A DNA stretch of 64,000 bases, from contig NZ_JBJZOI010000013.1 of NCBI RefSeq assembly GCF_047200635.1, positions 62,001 through 126,000 of the forward strand, read 5' to 3'. This DNA is from Saccharopolyspora_C sp047200635 (lineage in GTDB: Bacteria > Actinomycetota > Actinomycetes > Mycobacteriales > Pseudonocardiaceae). A program made the position numbers and the translations under genes. The notes beneath the pieces were generated by a model, which was given only the letters and a program-made list of their open reading frames with translations, made no database searches and was not told the DNA's origin. Of this stretch, positions 17,260 through 25,110 are shown piece after piece. Within the stretch, counting starts at the first letter, position 1. Each line of letters begins with the position of its first letter.

Positions 17260-18220
17260 ACCGCAGGACGTGCTGCGGCTCGACGAGGTGGCCGACCCGG
17301 TGCCCGGCGAGGGCCAGCTGCTGGTGCGGGTGCGGGCCACCCCGGTGAACTTCCCGGACGTGCTGCTGTGCCGGGGTGAGTACCAGGTCAGACCGCCGCT
17401 GCCGTTCACCCCGGGGGTGGAGCTGTGCGGTGAGGTCGTCCAGGCCGGGGCCGGGGTCTCCGGTTTCGCGCCGGGCGACCGGGTCCTGGGTTCGGCGGTG
17501 CTGCCCGACGGCGGATTCGCGGAGCTGGCGCTGCTGGACGCGGCGCGCGCCTTCCCCGCCCCGGATTCGCTGTCGGACGCCGAGGCCGGGGCGCTGTTCA
17601 TCGGCTACCAGACCGGTCACTTCGGGCTGCACCGCCGCGCGGGCCTGCGCGCGGGGGAGACGCTGCTGGTGCACGCCGCGGCGGGCGGGGTCGGCAGCGC
17701 GGCCGTGCAGCTGGGCAAGGCGGCCGGGGCGAAGGTGATCGGCGTGGTCGGCGGTCCGGAGAAGGTCGCGGTGGCCGAGGAGCTGGGCGCGGACCTGGTG
17801 GTGGACCGCCGAGCGGAGGACTTCGTGCCGGTGGTCAAGGAGTTCACCGGTGGCCGGGGCGCCGACGTGGTCTACGACCCGGTCGGCGGCGAGACCTACG
17901 CGCGCTCGACGAAGTGCGTCGCCTTCGAGGGCCGGATCCTGGTGATCGGCTTCGCCGGGGGCACCATCCCGACCCCGGGCCTGAACCACGCGCTGATCAA
18001 GAACTACTCGATCGTGGGCCTGCACTGGGGCCTCTACACCGAGCGGAACCCGGCGCTGGTCGCCGAGGTGCACCGGGACCTGCTCCGGCTCGCCGACGAC
18101 GGCCTGATCCGGCCGCTGATCAGCGAACGGCTGCCGCTGGAGCGGCTCGCGGACGGGGTGCGCCGCGTGGGTGCGGGCAGCACCGTCGGCCGCGTCGTCT
18201 ACGACGCCTCGGAGGGCTAG
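17228..18220 (+). CDS. Zinc-independent quinone oxidoreductase (MDR family)
   Basis: A 330-residue medium-chain dehydrogenase/reductase of the NADPH:quinone oxidoreductase type. It has the N-terminal GroES-like domain (VNFPDVLLCRGEYQ, FTPGVELCGEV) and a Rossmann domain with AAAGGVGSAAVQLGKAAGA. The Cys/Glu zinc ligands of alcohol dehydrogenases are absent. It begins at GTG 17228, inside the end of the TetR gene. It is the last gene of the SDR operon and may act on enoyl-CoA or quinone substrates; members of this family near acyl-CoA genes are often enoyl reductases. Confidence 0.9.
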   Translation: MKAWRLSENGEPQDVLRLDEVADPVPGEGQLLVRVRATPVNFPDVLLCRGEYQVRPPLPFTPGVELCGEVVQAGAGVSGFAPGDRVLGSAVLPDGGFAELALLDAARAFPAPDSLSDAEAGALFIGYQTGHFGLHRRAGLRAGETLLVHAAAGGVGSAAVQLGKAAGAKVIGVVGGPEKVAVAEELGADLVVDRRAEDFVPVVKEFTGGRGADVVYDPVGGETYARSTKCVAFEGRILVIGFAGGTIPTPGLNHALIKNYSIVGLHWGLYTERNPALVAEVHRDLLRLADDGLIRPLISERLPLERLADGVRRVGAGSTVGRVVYDASEG

Positions 18221-18275
18221 CCCCGGTATCGACGAGTCCTGGCGCCTCCCGCCCGGCGGGAAGAACACTGGAGGC

Positions 18276-18603
18276 GTGCGGCGGACCGAACTCGCGGACT
18301 TCCTCCGGCGCCGACGCGCCTCGCTCCGGCCGGAGGACCTCGGCGTCCCGGCGGACCACCGGCGCCGGGGCCGGGCCTGCGGCGCTCCGAGGCGGCCGGG
18401 CTCGCGGGCACGTCCCCGGACCACTGCGCCAGGCTGGAGCAGGGGCGCGGCCCGCGGCCGTCGGCGGCGCTGCTGGTCGCGCTCCGCGGCTCAGCGGTGT
18501 GAACGCGACCACCTGCTGCTCCTGGCCGCCCCGGAACCCGGCGGCGGCGCGGTCGCTGGTCGGGACCGAGTCGAACCTGCTTCTCGCGACGCTGCGGAGC
18601 TGA
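18276..18603 (+). pseudogene. Frameshifted MmyB-type XRE regulator remnant
   Basis: The GTG at 18276 opens a reading frame typical of MmyB-like regulators (RRTELADFLRRRRASLRPEDLG). The family continuation GLRRSEAAGLAGTSPDHCARLEQGRGPRPS then appears only in another frame, which stops at a TGA near 18500. The next family segment, ERDHLLLLA, appears in a third frame. Two frameshifts and a short internal deletion therefore break the helix-turn-helix domain, and the MLTR effector domain is missing. An intact homologue is at 32047-32892. No product is expected. Confidence 0.8.
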
Positions 18604-18654
18604 CGACCTCCCGGCTGGCGGGAGGGCGCTGCGCGCGTCTTCACCGCACCCGGG

Positions 18655-18684
18655 CGGAGGACTAGGTTCCCCTGAAGTCCTCCG
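18655..18684 (+). promoter_or_regulatory. Hairpin upstream of AbgT gene
   Basis: A 9 bp perfect stem, CGGAGGACT (18655-18663) with AGTCCTCCG (18676-18684), loop of 12 nt, located 45 nt before the transporter ATG. Depending on the transcription start it could be an operator, an attenuator, or the terminator of the decayed regulator gene. No T-run follows. Confidence 0.45.
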
Positions 18685-18728
18685 GCGGTGATCGGGGGAG
18701 CGCCGCCCCGCCCGCCGCAGGAGATCGC

Positions 18729-20279
18729 ATGGCCGAGCCCGCAGCCCCCGCGAAGCAGACCCGGCTGGACCGGTTGCTCGGTCTCGTCGAGCGGGCGGGA
18801 AACCGGCTCCCCGAGCCGTTCCTGCTGTTCGCGCTGCTGCTGGCGGCGGTGGCCGTGGTGTCCACGGTGGTCGCCGCGTTCGGCGTCTCGGTGCGGATTC
18901 CGGGTGCGGAGCAGGACACCCCGGTGCGCGCGGCGCTGTCCGGTGAGGGGCTGGAGTTCCTGCTCACCGAGCTGCCGGAGAACTTCATCGGCTTCCCGCC
19001 GATGCGGACGGTGCTCACGATCATGCTCGGGGTGGGGCTGGCGGAGCGCGCCGGGCTGCTCACGGCGCTGATCCGGGCCTCGTTCGGCGGAGCGCCCCGC
19101 TGGGTGCTGCCCTACGCGGTCGGATTCGTCGGCATCACCTCCAGCGTGATGGCGGACTCCTCGATGATCATCATCCCGCCGCTGGCGGCGCTGGTGTTCA
19201 AGGCGGCGGGCAGGCACCCGGTGGCGGGGCTGCTGGGCGGGTTCGCGGCGGCGGGCGCGGGCTACTCGACGGCGCCGGTGGTGACCAGCCTGGACGCGCT
19301 GTTCTCCGGCATCAGCAACGAGGTGGCCGCGATCCTGCCGGATCCGGGGACCGCGGTGACGCCGGTGTCGAACTACTACTTCAACGCGGTGTCCTCGGTG
19401 GTCCTGGCGCTGCTGGCCGGATTCCTCATCGACCGGGTGATCGAACCCCGGCTGGTGCGCGGCGGCGTTCCGCGCGAATCGGCGATCGAGGACGAGGCGC
19501 CCCCGGAGGTGGCGCTGTCAGCGGCCGAGAGGCGCGGGCTGCGCTGGGCGGGCCTCGCCGGGGTCGCGCTGCTCGCGGGAGTGCTGGCGCTGGTGCTGTG
19601 GCCGGATTCCCCGCTGCGCAACGACGACGGTGGGTTCCTGCCGGAGTCACCGCTGCTGGACTCGGTGACCACGCTGATCTTCCTGGGCTTCGCCGTGCCC
19701 GGGATCGCCTTCGGCGTGCCCACCGGGACGGTCGCCCGGGCCGCCGACGTGCCGAGGCTGATGACCGCCGCGCTGCGGGACCTGACCGGGTTCCTGGTGC
19801 TGGCGTTCGTGCTCGGGCAGTTCATCGCCCTGTTCAACTGGACGAACCTCGGTGCGGCGCTCGCGGTCGGCGGCGCGGATCTGCTGCGGGCCCTGGGGTT
19901 GGCGGGCTATCCGGCGTTCCTCGGGTTCGTGCTGCTGGCCTCGGTGCTCAACCTGTTCATCATCTCGGGTTCGAGCCTGTGGACGCTGCTGGCCTCGGTG
20001 TTCGTGCCGATGTTCGCGCTGCTGGGCTTCGAACCCGGTTTCGCCCAGGCCGCGTTCCGCGTCGGCGACTCGGCGACCCAGATCATGACCCCGCTCAACC
20101 CGTACCTGATCGTCGTCCTGGGCTACCTGCGCCGCTACGAGCCGCAGGCCGGGCTGGGCACGCTGGTGGCGCGGATGGCGCCGTTCGTCATCCCGTTCTG
20201 GCTGCTGTGGGTCCTCGTCCTCTCGCTGTTCTACTTCGCCGACCTGCCCCTGGGGCCCGGCATGGGCATCCACCGGTGA
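18729..20279 (+). CDS. abgT: AbgT-family transporter (p-aminobenzoyl-glutamate type)
   Basis: A 516-residue inner-membrane protein with about 11-13 hydrophobic segments. It begins with the family's cytoplasmic LDRLLGLVERAGNRLPEP. Conserved AbgT stretches include the GITSSVMADSSMIIIPPLAALVF region, GGFAAAGAGYSTAP and IMTPLNPYL. E. coli AbgT imports p-aminobenzoyl-glutamate, while MtrF-type members export antifolates such as sulfonamides; the sequence does not separate the two. It is monocistronic, faces the MaoC gene across a terminator, and has GGAG before its ATG. No abgAB hydrolase genes accompany it. Confidence 0.92.
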   Translation: MAEPAAPAKQTRLDRLLGLVERAGNRLPEPFLLFALLLAAVAVVSTVVAAFGVSVRIPGAEQDTPVRAALSGEGLEFLLTELPENFIGFPPMRTVLTIMLGVGLAERAGLLTALIRASFGGAPRWVLPYAVGFVGITSSVMADSSMIIIPPLAALVFKAAGRHPVAGLLGGFAAAGAGYSTAPVVTSLDALFSGISNEVAAILPDPGTAVTPVSNYYFNAVSSVVLALLAGFLIDRVIEPRLVRGGVPRESAIEDEAPPEVALSAAERRGLRWAGLAGVALLAGVLALVLWPDSPLRNDDGGFLPESPLLDSVTTLIFLGFAVPGIAFGVPTGTVARAADVPRLMTAALRDLTGFLVLAFVLGQFIALFNWTNLGAALAVGGADLLRALGLAGYPAFLGFVLLASVLNLFIISGSSLWTLLASVFVPMFALLGFEPGFAQAAFRVGDSATQIMTPLNPYLIVVLGYLRRYEPQAGLGTLVARMAPFVIPFWLLWVLVLSLFYFADLPLGPGMGIHR

Positions 20280-20280
20280 G

Positions 20281-20307
20281 CGGGTGGGCGGAGGAGCGGC
20301 CCACCCG
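20281..20307. terminator. Terminator between convergent abgT and MaoC genes
   Basis: A 9 bp perfect stem, CGGGTGGGC (20281-20289) with GCCCACCCG (20299-20307), loop of 9 nt. It sits between the two stop codons and can serve both directions. Confidence 0.7.
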
Positions 20308-20316
20308 GCGTCGACG

Positions 20317-20769
20317 TCAGAGCAGCACCCGGGTGAGGCCTTGGGCCACGCAGGCCGGCTTGTCGGCACCCTCGATCTCCACGGTGGATTCGATGGTGAG
20401 CTGGAGCCCGCCGTCGACCTCGGCGACCTCGGCGAGCCGGGTGCGCGATCGGACCCGCGAGCCGACGCGGACCGGGTTCGGGAAGCGCACCTTGTTGAGC
20501 CCGTAGTTGATGCCCATCCGGACGTTCTCGAACCGGTAGGTCTGGGCGTTGAGCGCGGACAGCAGGCTCAGCGTGAGGAAGCCGTGCGCGATGGTGCCGC
20601 CGAACGGGCCGCGCTCCGCCCGGTCGGTGTCGACGTGGATCCACTGGTGGTCCAGGGTGGCCTCGGCGAACTGGTCGACCTGCTCCTGGGTGATGGTGAG
20701 CCAGTCGCTCGTGCCGAGCTCGGCTCCCTCCGCCGCCCGGACGTCGTCGGCGCCGGTGAACACGCGCAT
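20317..20769 (-). CDS. MaoC-like (R)-specific enoyl-CoA hydratase
   Basis: A 150-residue single hot-dog fold protein. The hydratase motif has the catalytic Asp and His in ATLDHQWIHVD (about residues 36-46), followed by GGTIAHGFLTLSLL. It adds water to trans-2-enoyl-CoA to give (R)-3-hydroxyacyl-CoA. It is the last gene of the seven-gene acyl-CoA operon, 26 nt after the second FadE subunit. It would hydrate the enoyl-CoA made by the FadE pair. Confidence 0.93.
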   Translation of the reverse strand: MRVFTGADDVRAAEGAELGTSDWLTITQEQVDQFAEATLDHQWIHVDTDRAERGPFGGTIAHGFLTLSLLSALNAQTYRFENVRMGINYGLNKVRFPNPVRVGSRVRSRTRLAEVAEVDGGLQLTIESTVEIEGADKPACVAQGLTRVLL

Positions 20770-20795
20770 GGGTCGCTCCTTCGGGGATCGGGGTG

Positions 20796-21899
20796 TCAGG
20801 CGGGCAGGTCGGCGAGCTCGGCGATGCGGGCGCGATGGCGTTCCGGCGTGCCGAAGACGAGCTGGGAGCTCTTGGCGCGGCCCAGGTGCAGGTGGATCGG
20901 GTGCTCCCAGGTCATGCCGATGCCGCCGTGCAGCTGCAGGGACTCCTCGGCGGCCAGCACCGCCACGTCCGAGCAGTACGCCTGCGCGAGCGCCACCGCG
21001 AGCTCGGTCTCGGCGTCGACGGCACCGTCCTGGCCCAGTGCGGCGGCGGCCGCGCGGGAGGTGGCGCGCGCCGTGCTCACCCCGGACCACAGGTCCGCCA
21101 GCCGGTGCTTGACCGCCTGGAACGAGCCGATCGCGCGGCCGAACTGGAAGCGGGTCCCGGCGTACTCCACCGTGGAGTCCAGGCAGTGCTGCGCGAGCCC
21201 CACCTGCTCGGCGGCCAGCACCCCGGCGGCGGTGAGCAGGGCTCGCCGCAGCACCGGTGCCGCGTCGGCGGAGATCCGCCGGGCGGGCGCGCCGGTCAGC
21301 TCCAGGGTGCCGAAGCGGCGGGTCAGGTCCAGCGGGGTCACCGGGGTGCGCGCGACACCGGGTCCGGCGGTGTCCACCAGGTGCAGCGCGATCCCGTCGG
21401 CACCCGCGGCGGGCACCAGCACCCGGTCGGCGACGTCGAGGTCGACCACGGCCGTGACCGTCCCGCTCAGCGTCCCGTCCTGCTCGCGGACGGTCGGCTC
21501 GATCGTCGCGAACGGGGAGGTGGTGAGCCCGACGGCCAGCGTCGCCACCAGCGTTCCGGCCGCGATCTCCGGGATGGGCTCGTCGAACCCGGCCGCGGCC
21601 AGGGCGGAGGTCGCGAGCACGGTGCCGAGGAACGGCACCGGCGCCACGCCGCGCCCGAGTTCCTCGGCCACGACGGCGAGCTCCCGCACCCCGGCCCCGG
21701 CGCCGCCCGACTCCTCCGGCACGGCGAGCGCGGCGATGCCGAGCTCCCCGGCCAGCGTCCGCCACAGCGCCAGGTCGCAGGGCTGCTCGTCCTCGCAGCG
21801 GGCCAGCACCTGACCGAGGTCGCAGCGGTCCCGCAGCACTCGCCGCACGGCGGCGCGCAGGTCCTCCTCCACCTCGGAGTAGAGCAGGTCGGCGCTCAT
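20796..21899 (-). CDS. Acyl-CoA dehydrogenase, non-catalytic (beta-type) FadE subunit
   Basis: A 367-residue acyl-CoA dehydrogenase homologue. It keeps FQFGRAIGSFQAVKHRLAD and the C-terminal ESLQLHGGIGMTWEHPIHLHLGRAK. The catalytic Glu position of the EGTSE motif is not conserved, and the FAD-loop TEP motif is degenerate. This is the pattern of the second subunit in actinobacterial heteromeric FadE enzymes of the alpha2-beta2 type known from steroid side-chain degradation. Its ATG overlaps the stop of the partner gene by 4 nt (ATGA), which fits a stoichiometric complex. Confidence 0.88.
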   Translation of the reverse strand: MSADLLYSEVEEDLRAAVRRVLRDRCDLGQVLARCEDEQPCDLALWRTLAGELGIAALAVPEESGGAGAGVRELAVVAEELGRGVAPVPFLGTVLATSALAAAGFDEPIPEIAAGTLVATLAVGLTTSPFATIEPTVREQDGTLSGTVTAVVDLDVADRVLVPAAGADGIALHLVDTAGPGVARTPVTPLDLTRRFGTLELTGAPARRISADAAPVLRRALLTAAGVLAAEQVGLAQHCLDSTVEYAGTRFQFGRAIGSFQAVKHRLADLWSGVSTARATSRAAAAALGQDGAVDAETELAVALAQAYCSDVAVLAAEESLQLHGGIGMTWEHPIHLHLGRAKSSQLVFGTPERHRARIAELADLPA

Positions 21900-23074
21900 C
21901 GCGGCAGCTCCTTCCACGGGACGTCCTTGTCGGTGCGGGTCTCCGGCGGCAGGCCCAGCACCCGCTCGGCGATGACGTTGCGCAGCACCTCGGAGGTGCC
22001 GCCCTCGATGGAGTTGCCCTTCGCCCGCAGGTACCGGTAACCGGGGCCGCGCCCGGTGAAGTCCACCGTCTCCGGGCGGCGCAGCGTCCAGTCGTCGTAG
22101 GCGAGCCCCTCCTCGCCGAGCAGTTCGACCTCGAACCCGGAGATCTCCTGGTTCAGCAGCGAGAACGCGAGCTTGACCGCGGAGCCCTCCGGGCCGGGGC
22201 TGCCCGCGGCGAGCTGCTGGCGCAGCCGCAGCCCGGTGAGCCGGGTGGCCTCGGCCTGCACCCACAACCGCAGCAGCCGGTCGTGCGCGGCCGGCGTGCG
22301 CACCTCGGGGTGCTCCCGCCACTGCCTCGCCAGCACGCCGATCATGCCGGACTCGCGGCCGGTGTTGCCGCCGCCGATGGCGACCCGCTCGTTCATCAGC
22401 GTGCCCATCGCGACCTGCCAGCCCTGGCCGACCTCGCCGAGCCGCTGCGAATCCGGCACGCGCACCCCGTTGAGGAACACCTCGTTGAACTCGGCCTCAC
22501 CGGTGATCTGGCGCAGCGGCCGCACTTCCACGTTCGGATCGGTCATGTCGCACACGAAGTACGACAGCCCCTTGTGCTTCGGCGCGTCCGGATCGCTGCG
22601 AGCGACCAGGATCGCCCACTTCGCCCGGTGCGCGAACGAGGTCCACACCTTCTGGCCCTCGACGATCCAGTCGTCGCCGTCGCGCACCGCCCTGGTGGAG
22701 AGCGCAGCGAGGTCGGATCCGGCGCCCGGCTCGCTGAACAGCTGGCACCACACCTCCTCGCCGGTCCACAGGGGACGGAGGTAGCGGGCGCGCTGCTCGT
22801 CGGTGCCGAAGCGCAGGATCGTGGGCGCGGCCATCCCGAGCCCGATCCCGTTGCGGGAGGGGGCGTTGTCCGGCGCGCCCGCCGCGGCGAACTCCGCGTC
22901 GACCACGATCTGCAGCTCGCGCGGCGCGTCCCTGCCGCCGAGCCCGCTCGGGAAGTTCACCCACGCCAGCCCGGCGTCGAACCGGGCGCGCAGGAACTCC
23001 AGCCGGTCACCGCCGGGATCGTGCTCGGCGAGGAAGTCCCGCACCGCGGCGCGCAGGTCGGCTGCATCGGTCAT
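21896..23074 (-). CDS. Acyl-CoA dehydrogenase, catalytic (alpha-type) FadE subunit
   Basis: A 392-residue acyl-CoA dehydrogenase with QLFSEPGAGSDLA (FAD/substrate binding), the segment VEGQKVWTSFAH, and the C-terminal SIEGGTSEVLRNVIAERVLGLP, whose Glu is the catalytic base. It probably pairs with the next gene, with which it overlaps by 4 nt. Such heteromers oxidise bulky or branched acyl-CoAs such as steroid side chains, but here the neighbouring kinase, HAD and SDR genes point to a hydroxy-acid pathway. The product would be a 2-enoyl-CoA for the MaoC hydratase. Confidence 0.92.
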   Translation of the reverse strand: MTDAADLRAAVRDFLAEHDPGGDRLEFLRARFDAGLAWVNFPSGLGGRDAPRELQIVVDAEFAAAGAPDNAPSRNGIGLGMAAPTILRFGTDEQRARYLRPLWTGEEVWCQLFSEPGAGSDLAALSTRAVRDGDDWIVEGQKVWTSFAHRAKWAILVARSDPDAPKHKGLSYFVCDMTDPNVEVRPLRQITGEAEFNEVFLNGVRVPDSQRLGEVGQGWQVAMGTLMNERVAIGGGNTGRESGMIGVLARQWREHPEVRTPAAHDRLLRLWVQAEATRLTGLRLRQQLAAGSPGPEGSAVKLAFSLLNQEISGFEVELLGEEGLAYDDWTLRRPETVDFTGRGPGYRYLRAKGNSIEGGTSEVLRNVIAERVLGLPPETRTDKDVPWKELPR

Positions 23075-23116
23075 CTCGCACTCCTCCGTGCTCCGGGGAA
23101 CAACTGGCAGGGCGGA

Positions 23117-23869
23117 TCAGTCGCGCGGGCCGCCCGCGACGTAGAGGACCTGGCCGGAGACGAAGCCCGAGCGCTCGTCGAGGAAGAACGAGGCGGCGTT
23201 GGCGATGTCCTCGGGCTCCCCGGCGCGGCCGACGGGGATGACGGACACGGCGGCCTTCGAGAAGTCCTCGAAGCTGGCACCCACGCGCTCGGCGGTCGCC
23301 TTCGTCATGTCGGTGGCGATGAAGCCGGGGGCGATCGCGTTCGCGGTGACGCCGAACTTGCCGAGCTCGATGGCCAGCGTCTTGGTGAGGCCCTGCAACC
23401 CGGCCTTCGCCGTGGAGTAGTTCGCCTGGCCCCGGTTGCCCAGCGCGGACGTGCTGGAGAGGTTCACGATGCGGCCCCAGCCCGCCTCGACCATGTGCCG
23501 CTGCACGGCCCGGCTCATCAGGAACGCGCCGCGCAGGTGCACCGACATCACGGTGTCCCAGTCCGAATCGGACATCTTGAACAGCAGGTTGTCCCGCAGG
23601 ACGCCCGCGTTGTTCACCAGCGCCACCGGGGCGCCGAGCTCGGCGGCGACCCGCTCCACGGCGGTGGTGACCTGGTCGCCGTCCGCGACGTCGGCACCGA
23701 TCGCCAGCGCCGTGCCGCCGTCCGCCTCGATCGCCGACACCGTCCCGGCGCAGGCCTGCTCGTCGAGGTCGAGCACGGCCACGGCGAAGCCGTCCTGGGC
23801 GAGCCGCCGGGCGGTGGCGGCTCCGATCCCGCGCGCGGCGCCGGTGACGATCGCGGTCTTCTGGGGCAT
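23117..23869 (-). CDS. SDR oxidoreductase (FabG-like, 3-hydroxyacyl-CoA dehydrogenase type)
   Basis: A 250-residue SDR with TGAARGIG, NNAGV, the catalytic Ser in VNLSSTSA, YSTAK, and the FabG-typical NAIAPGFIATDM and SGQVLYVAGG. Within this operon it would oxidise the 3-hydroxyacyl-CoA made by the hydratase, or the 3-hydroxy product expected from a kinase/ACAD isomerisation, as LvaD-type SDRs do in levulinate breakdown. ATG 23869 was chosen (GAGGG 6 nt upstream). The GTG at 23881 lies 3 nt from a GAGGAG and is less likely. Confidence 0.92.
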   Translation of the reverse strand: MPQKTAIVTGAARGIGAATARRLAQDGFAVAVLDLDEQACAGTVSAIEADGGTALAIGADVADGDQVTTAVERVAAELGAPVALVNNAGVLRDNLLFKMSDSDWDTVMSVHLRGAFLMSRAVQRHMVEAGWGRIVNLSSTSALGNRGQANYSTAKAGLQGLTKTLAIELGKFGVTANAIAPGFIATDMTKATAERVGASFEDFSKAAVSVIPVGRAGEPEDIANAASFFLDERSGFVSGQVLYVAGGPRD

Positions 23870-23900
23870 GGGGTCCCTCACTTCTCCTCGGGTTCGGATC

Positions 23901-25109
23901 TCAGCGGTACTGCTTGAGCTCGCGCCGGGCCAGCGAGCGGCGGTGCACCTCGTCCGGCCCGTCCACGATGTGCAGCGTGCGGGCGTGGGCGTAGAGCGAG
24001 GCCAGCGGCGTGTCCTGGCTGACCCCGGCCGCGCCGTGCGCCTGGATCGCGCGGTCCACGATGCCGGTCACCATCTTCGGGACCGCCACCTTGATCGCCT
24101 GGATCTCGGTGTGCGCGCCCTTGTTCCCCACCGTGTCCATCAGCCAGGCGGTCTTGAGCGTGAGCAACCGGCAGGTCTCGATCTCGATGCGCGCGTCGGC
24201 GATCCACTGCTGCACCACGCCCTGATCGGCGATCGGGCCGCCGAACGCGGAACGGCTCAGCGTGCGCCGGCACATCAGCTCCAGGGCGCGCTCGGCCATG
24301 CCGATGGCGCGCATGCAGTGGTGGATGCGCCCCGGGCCGAGCCGCGCTTGCGCGATGGCGAAGCCCTCGCCCTCCCCGGCGATGATGTTCTCGGCGGGCA
24401 CCCGCACGTCGTCGAACACGACCTCGGCGTGGCCGCCGTGATCACCGTCGGTGTAGCCGAACACGTGCATCCCGCGCTCGATCCGCACGCCCGGGGTGTC
24501 GGTGGGCACCAGGATCTGGCTCTGCTGGCGGTGCCGCTGCGCGGTGGGGTCGGACTTGCCCATCACGATGAGGATCCGGCAGTGCGGGCTCATCGCGCCG
24601 GACGACCACCACTTGCGGCCGTTGATGACGTACTCGTCGCCGTCGCGCTCGATCCGGGTGCCGATGTTGGTGGCGTCGGACGAGGCCACCTCCGGTTCGG
24701 TCATGCAGAACGCGGAGCGGATCTCCCCGTCCAGCAGCGGCTTCAGCCACCGCTCGCGCTGGGACTCGGTGCCGAACTCGGCCAGCACCTCCATGTTCCC
24801 GGTGTCCGGGGCGGAGCAGTTGAACACCTGCGGTGCCAGGTGCGGGCTGCGGCCCATGATCTCCGCGAGCGGGGCGTACTGGAGGTTGCTCAGCCCCGCG
24901 CCGTGCTCGCCGGGAAGGAACAGGTTCCACAGCCCCCGCGCCCGGGCCTCCGCCTTGAGCTCGTCGATGATCGGCGCGTGCGACCAGGGGTCCTGGGCGG
25001 CGGCCAGCTGCTCGTGCAGCACCGGTTCCGCCGGGTAGACGTGCTCCTCCACGAAGGCGGTCACCCGGGCGCGGAACTCCTCCGTGCGGGCGTCGTAGCC
25101 GAAGTCCAT
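23901..25109 (-). CDS. ACAD10/11-type acyl-CoA dehydrogenase-fold protein
   Basis: A 402-residue acyl-CoA dehydrogenase-fold protein. It has AFCMTEPEVASSDATN (FAD loop), NGRKWWSSGAMSP, AFGGPIADQGVVQQWIAD, AHGAAGVSQDTPL and the C-terminal VDGPDEVHRRSLAR. The usual EG(T/G) base is replaced by DGPDEVH, the signature I recall from the ACAD10/ACAD11/LvaC group. Those proteins act with a kinase on 4-hydroxyacyl-CoAs, eliminating phosphate to an enoyl-CoA rather than doing plain alpha,beta-oxidation. The kinase gene ends 1 nt before this start. Family placement is strong; the substrate is inferred from family and context. Confidence 0.88.
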   Translation of the reverse strand: MDFGYDARTEEFRARVTAFVEEHVYPAEPVLHEQLAAAQDPWSHAPIIDELKAEARARGLWNLFLPGEHGAGLSNLQYAPLAEIMGRSPHLAPQVFNCSAPDTGNMEVLAEFGTESQRERWLKPLLDGEIRSAFCMTEPEVASSDATNIGTRIERDGDEYVINGRKWWSSGAMSPHCRILIVMGKSDPTAQRHRQQSQILVPTDTPGVRIERGMHVFGYTDGDHGGHAEVVFDDVRVPAENIIAGEGEGFAIAQARLGPGRIHHCMRAIGMAERALELMCRRTLSRSAFGGPIADQGVVQQWIADARIEIETCRLLTLKTAWLMDTVGNKGAHTEIQAIKVAVPKMVTGIVDRAIQAHGAAGVSQDTPLASLYAHARTLHIVDGPDEVHRRSLARRELKQYR

Positions 25110-25110
25110 G

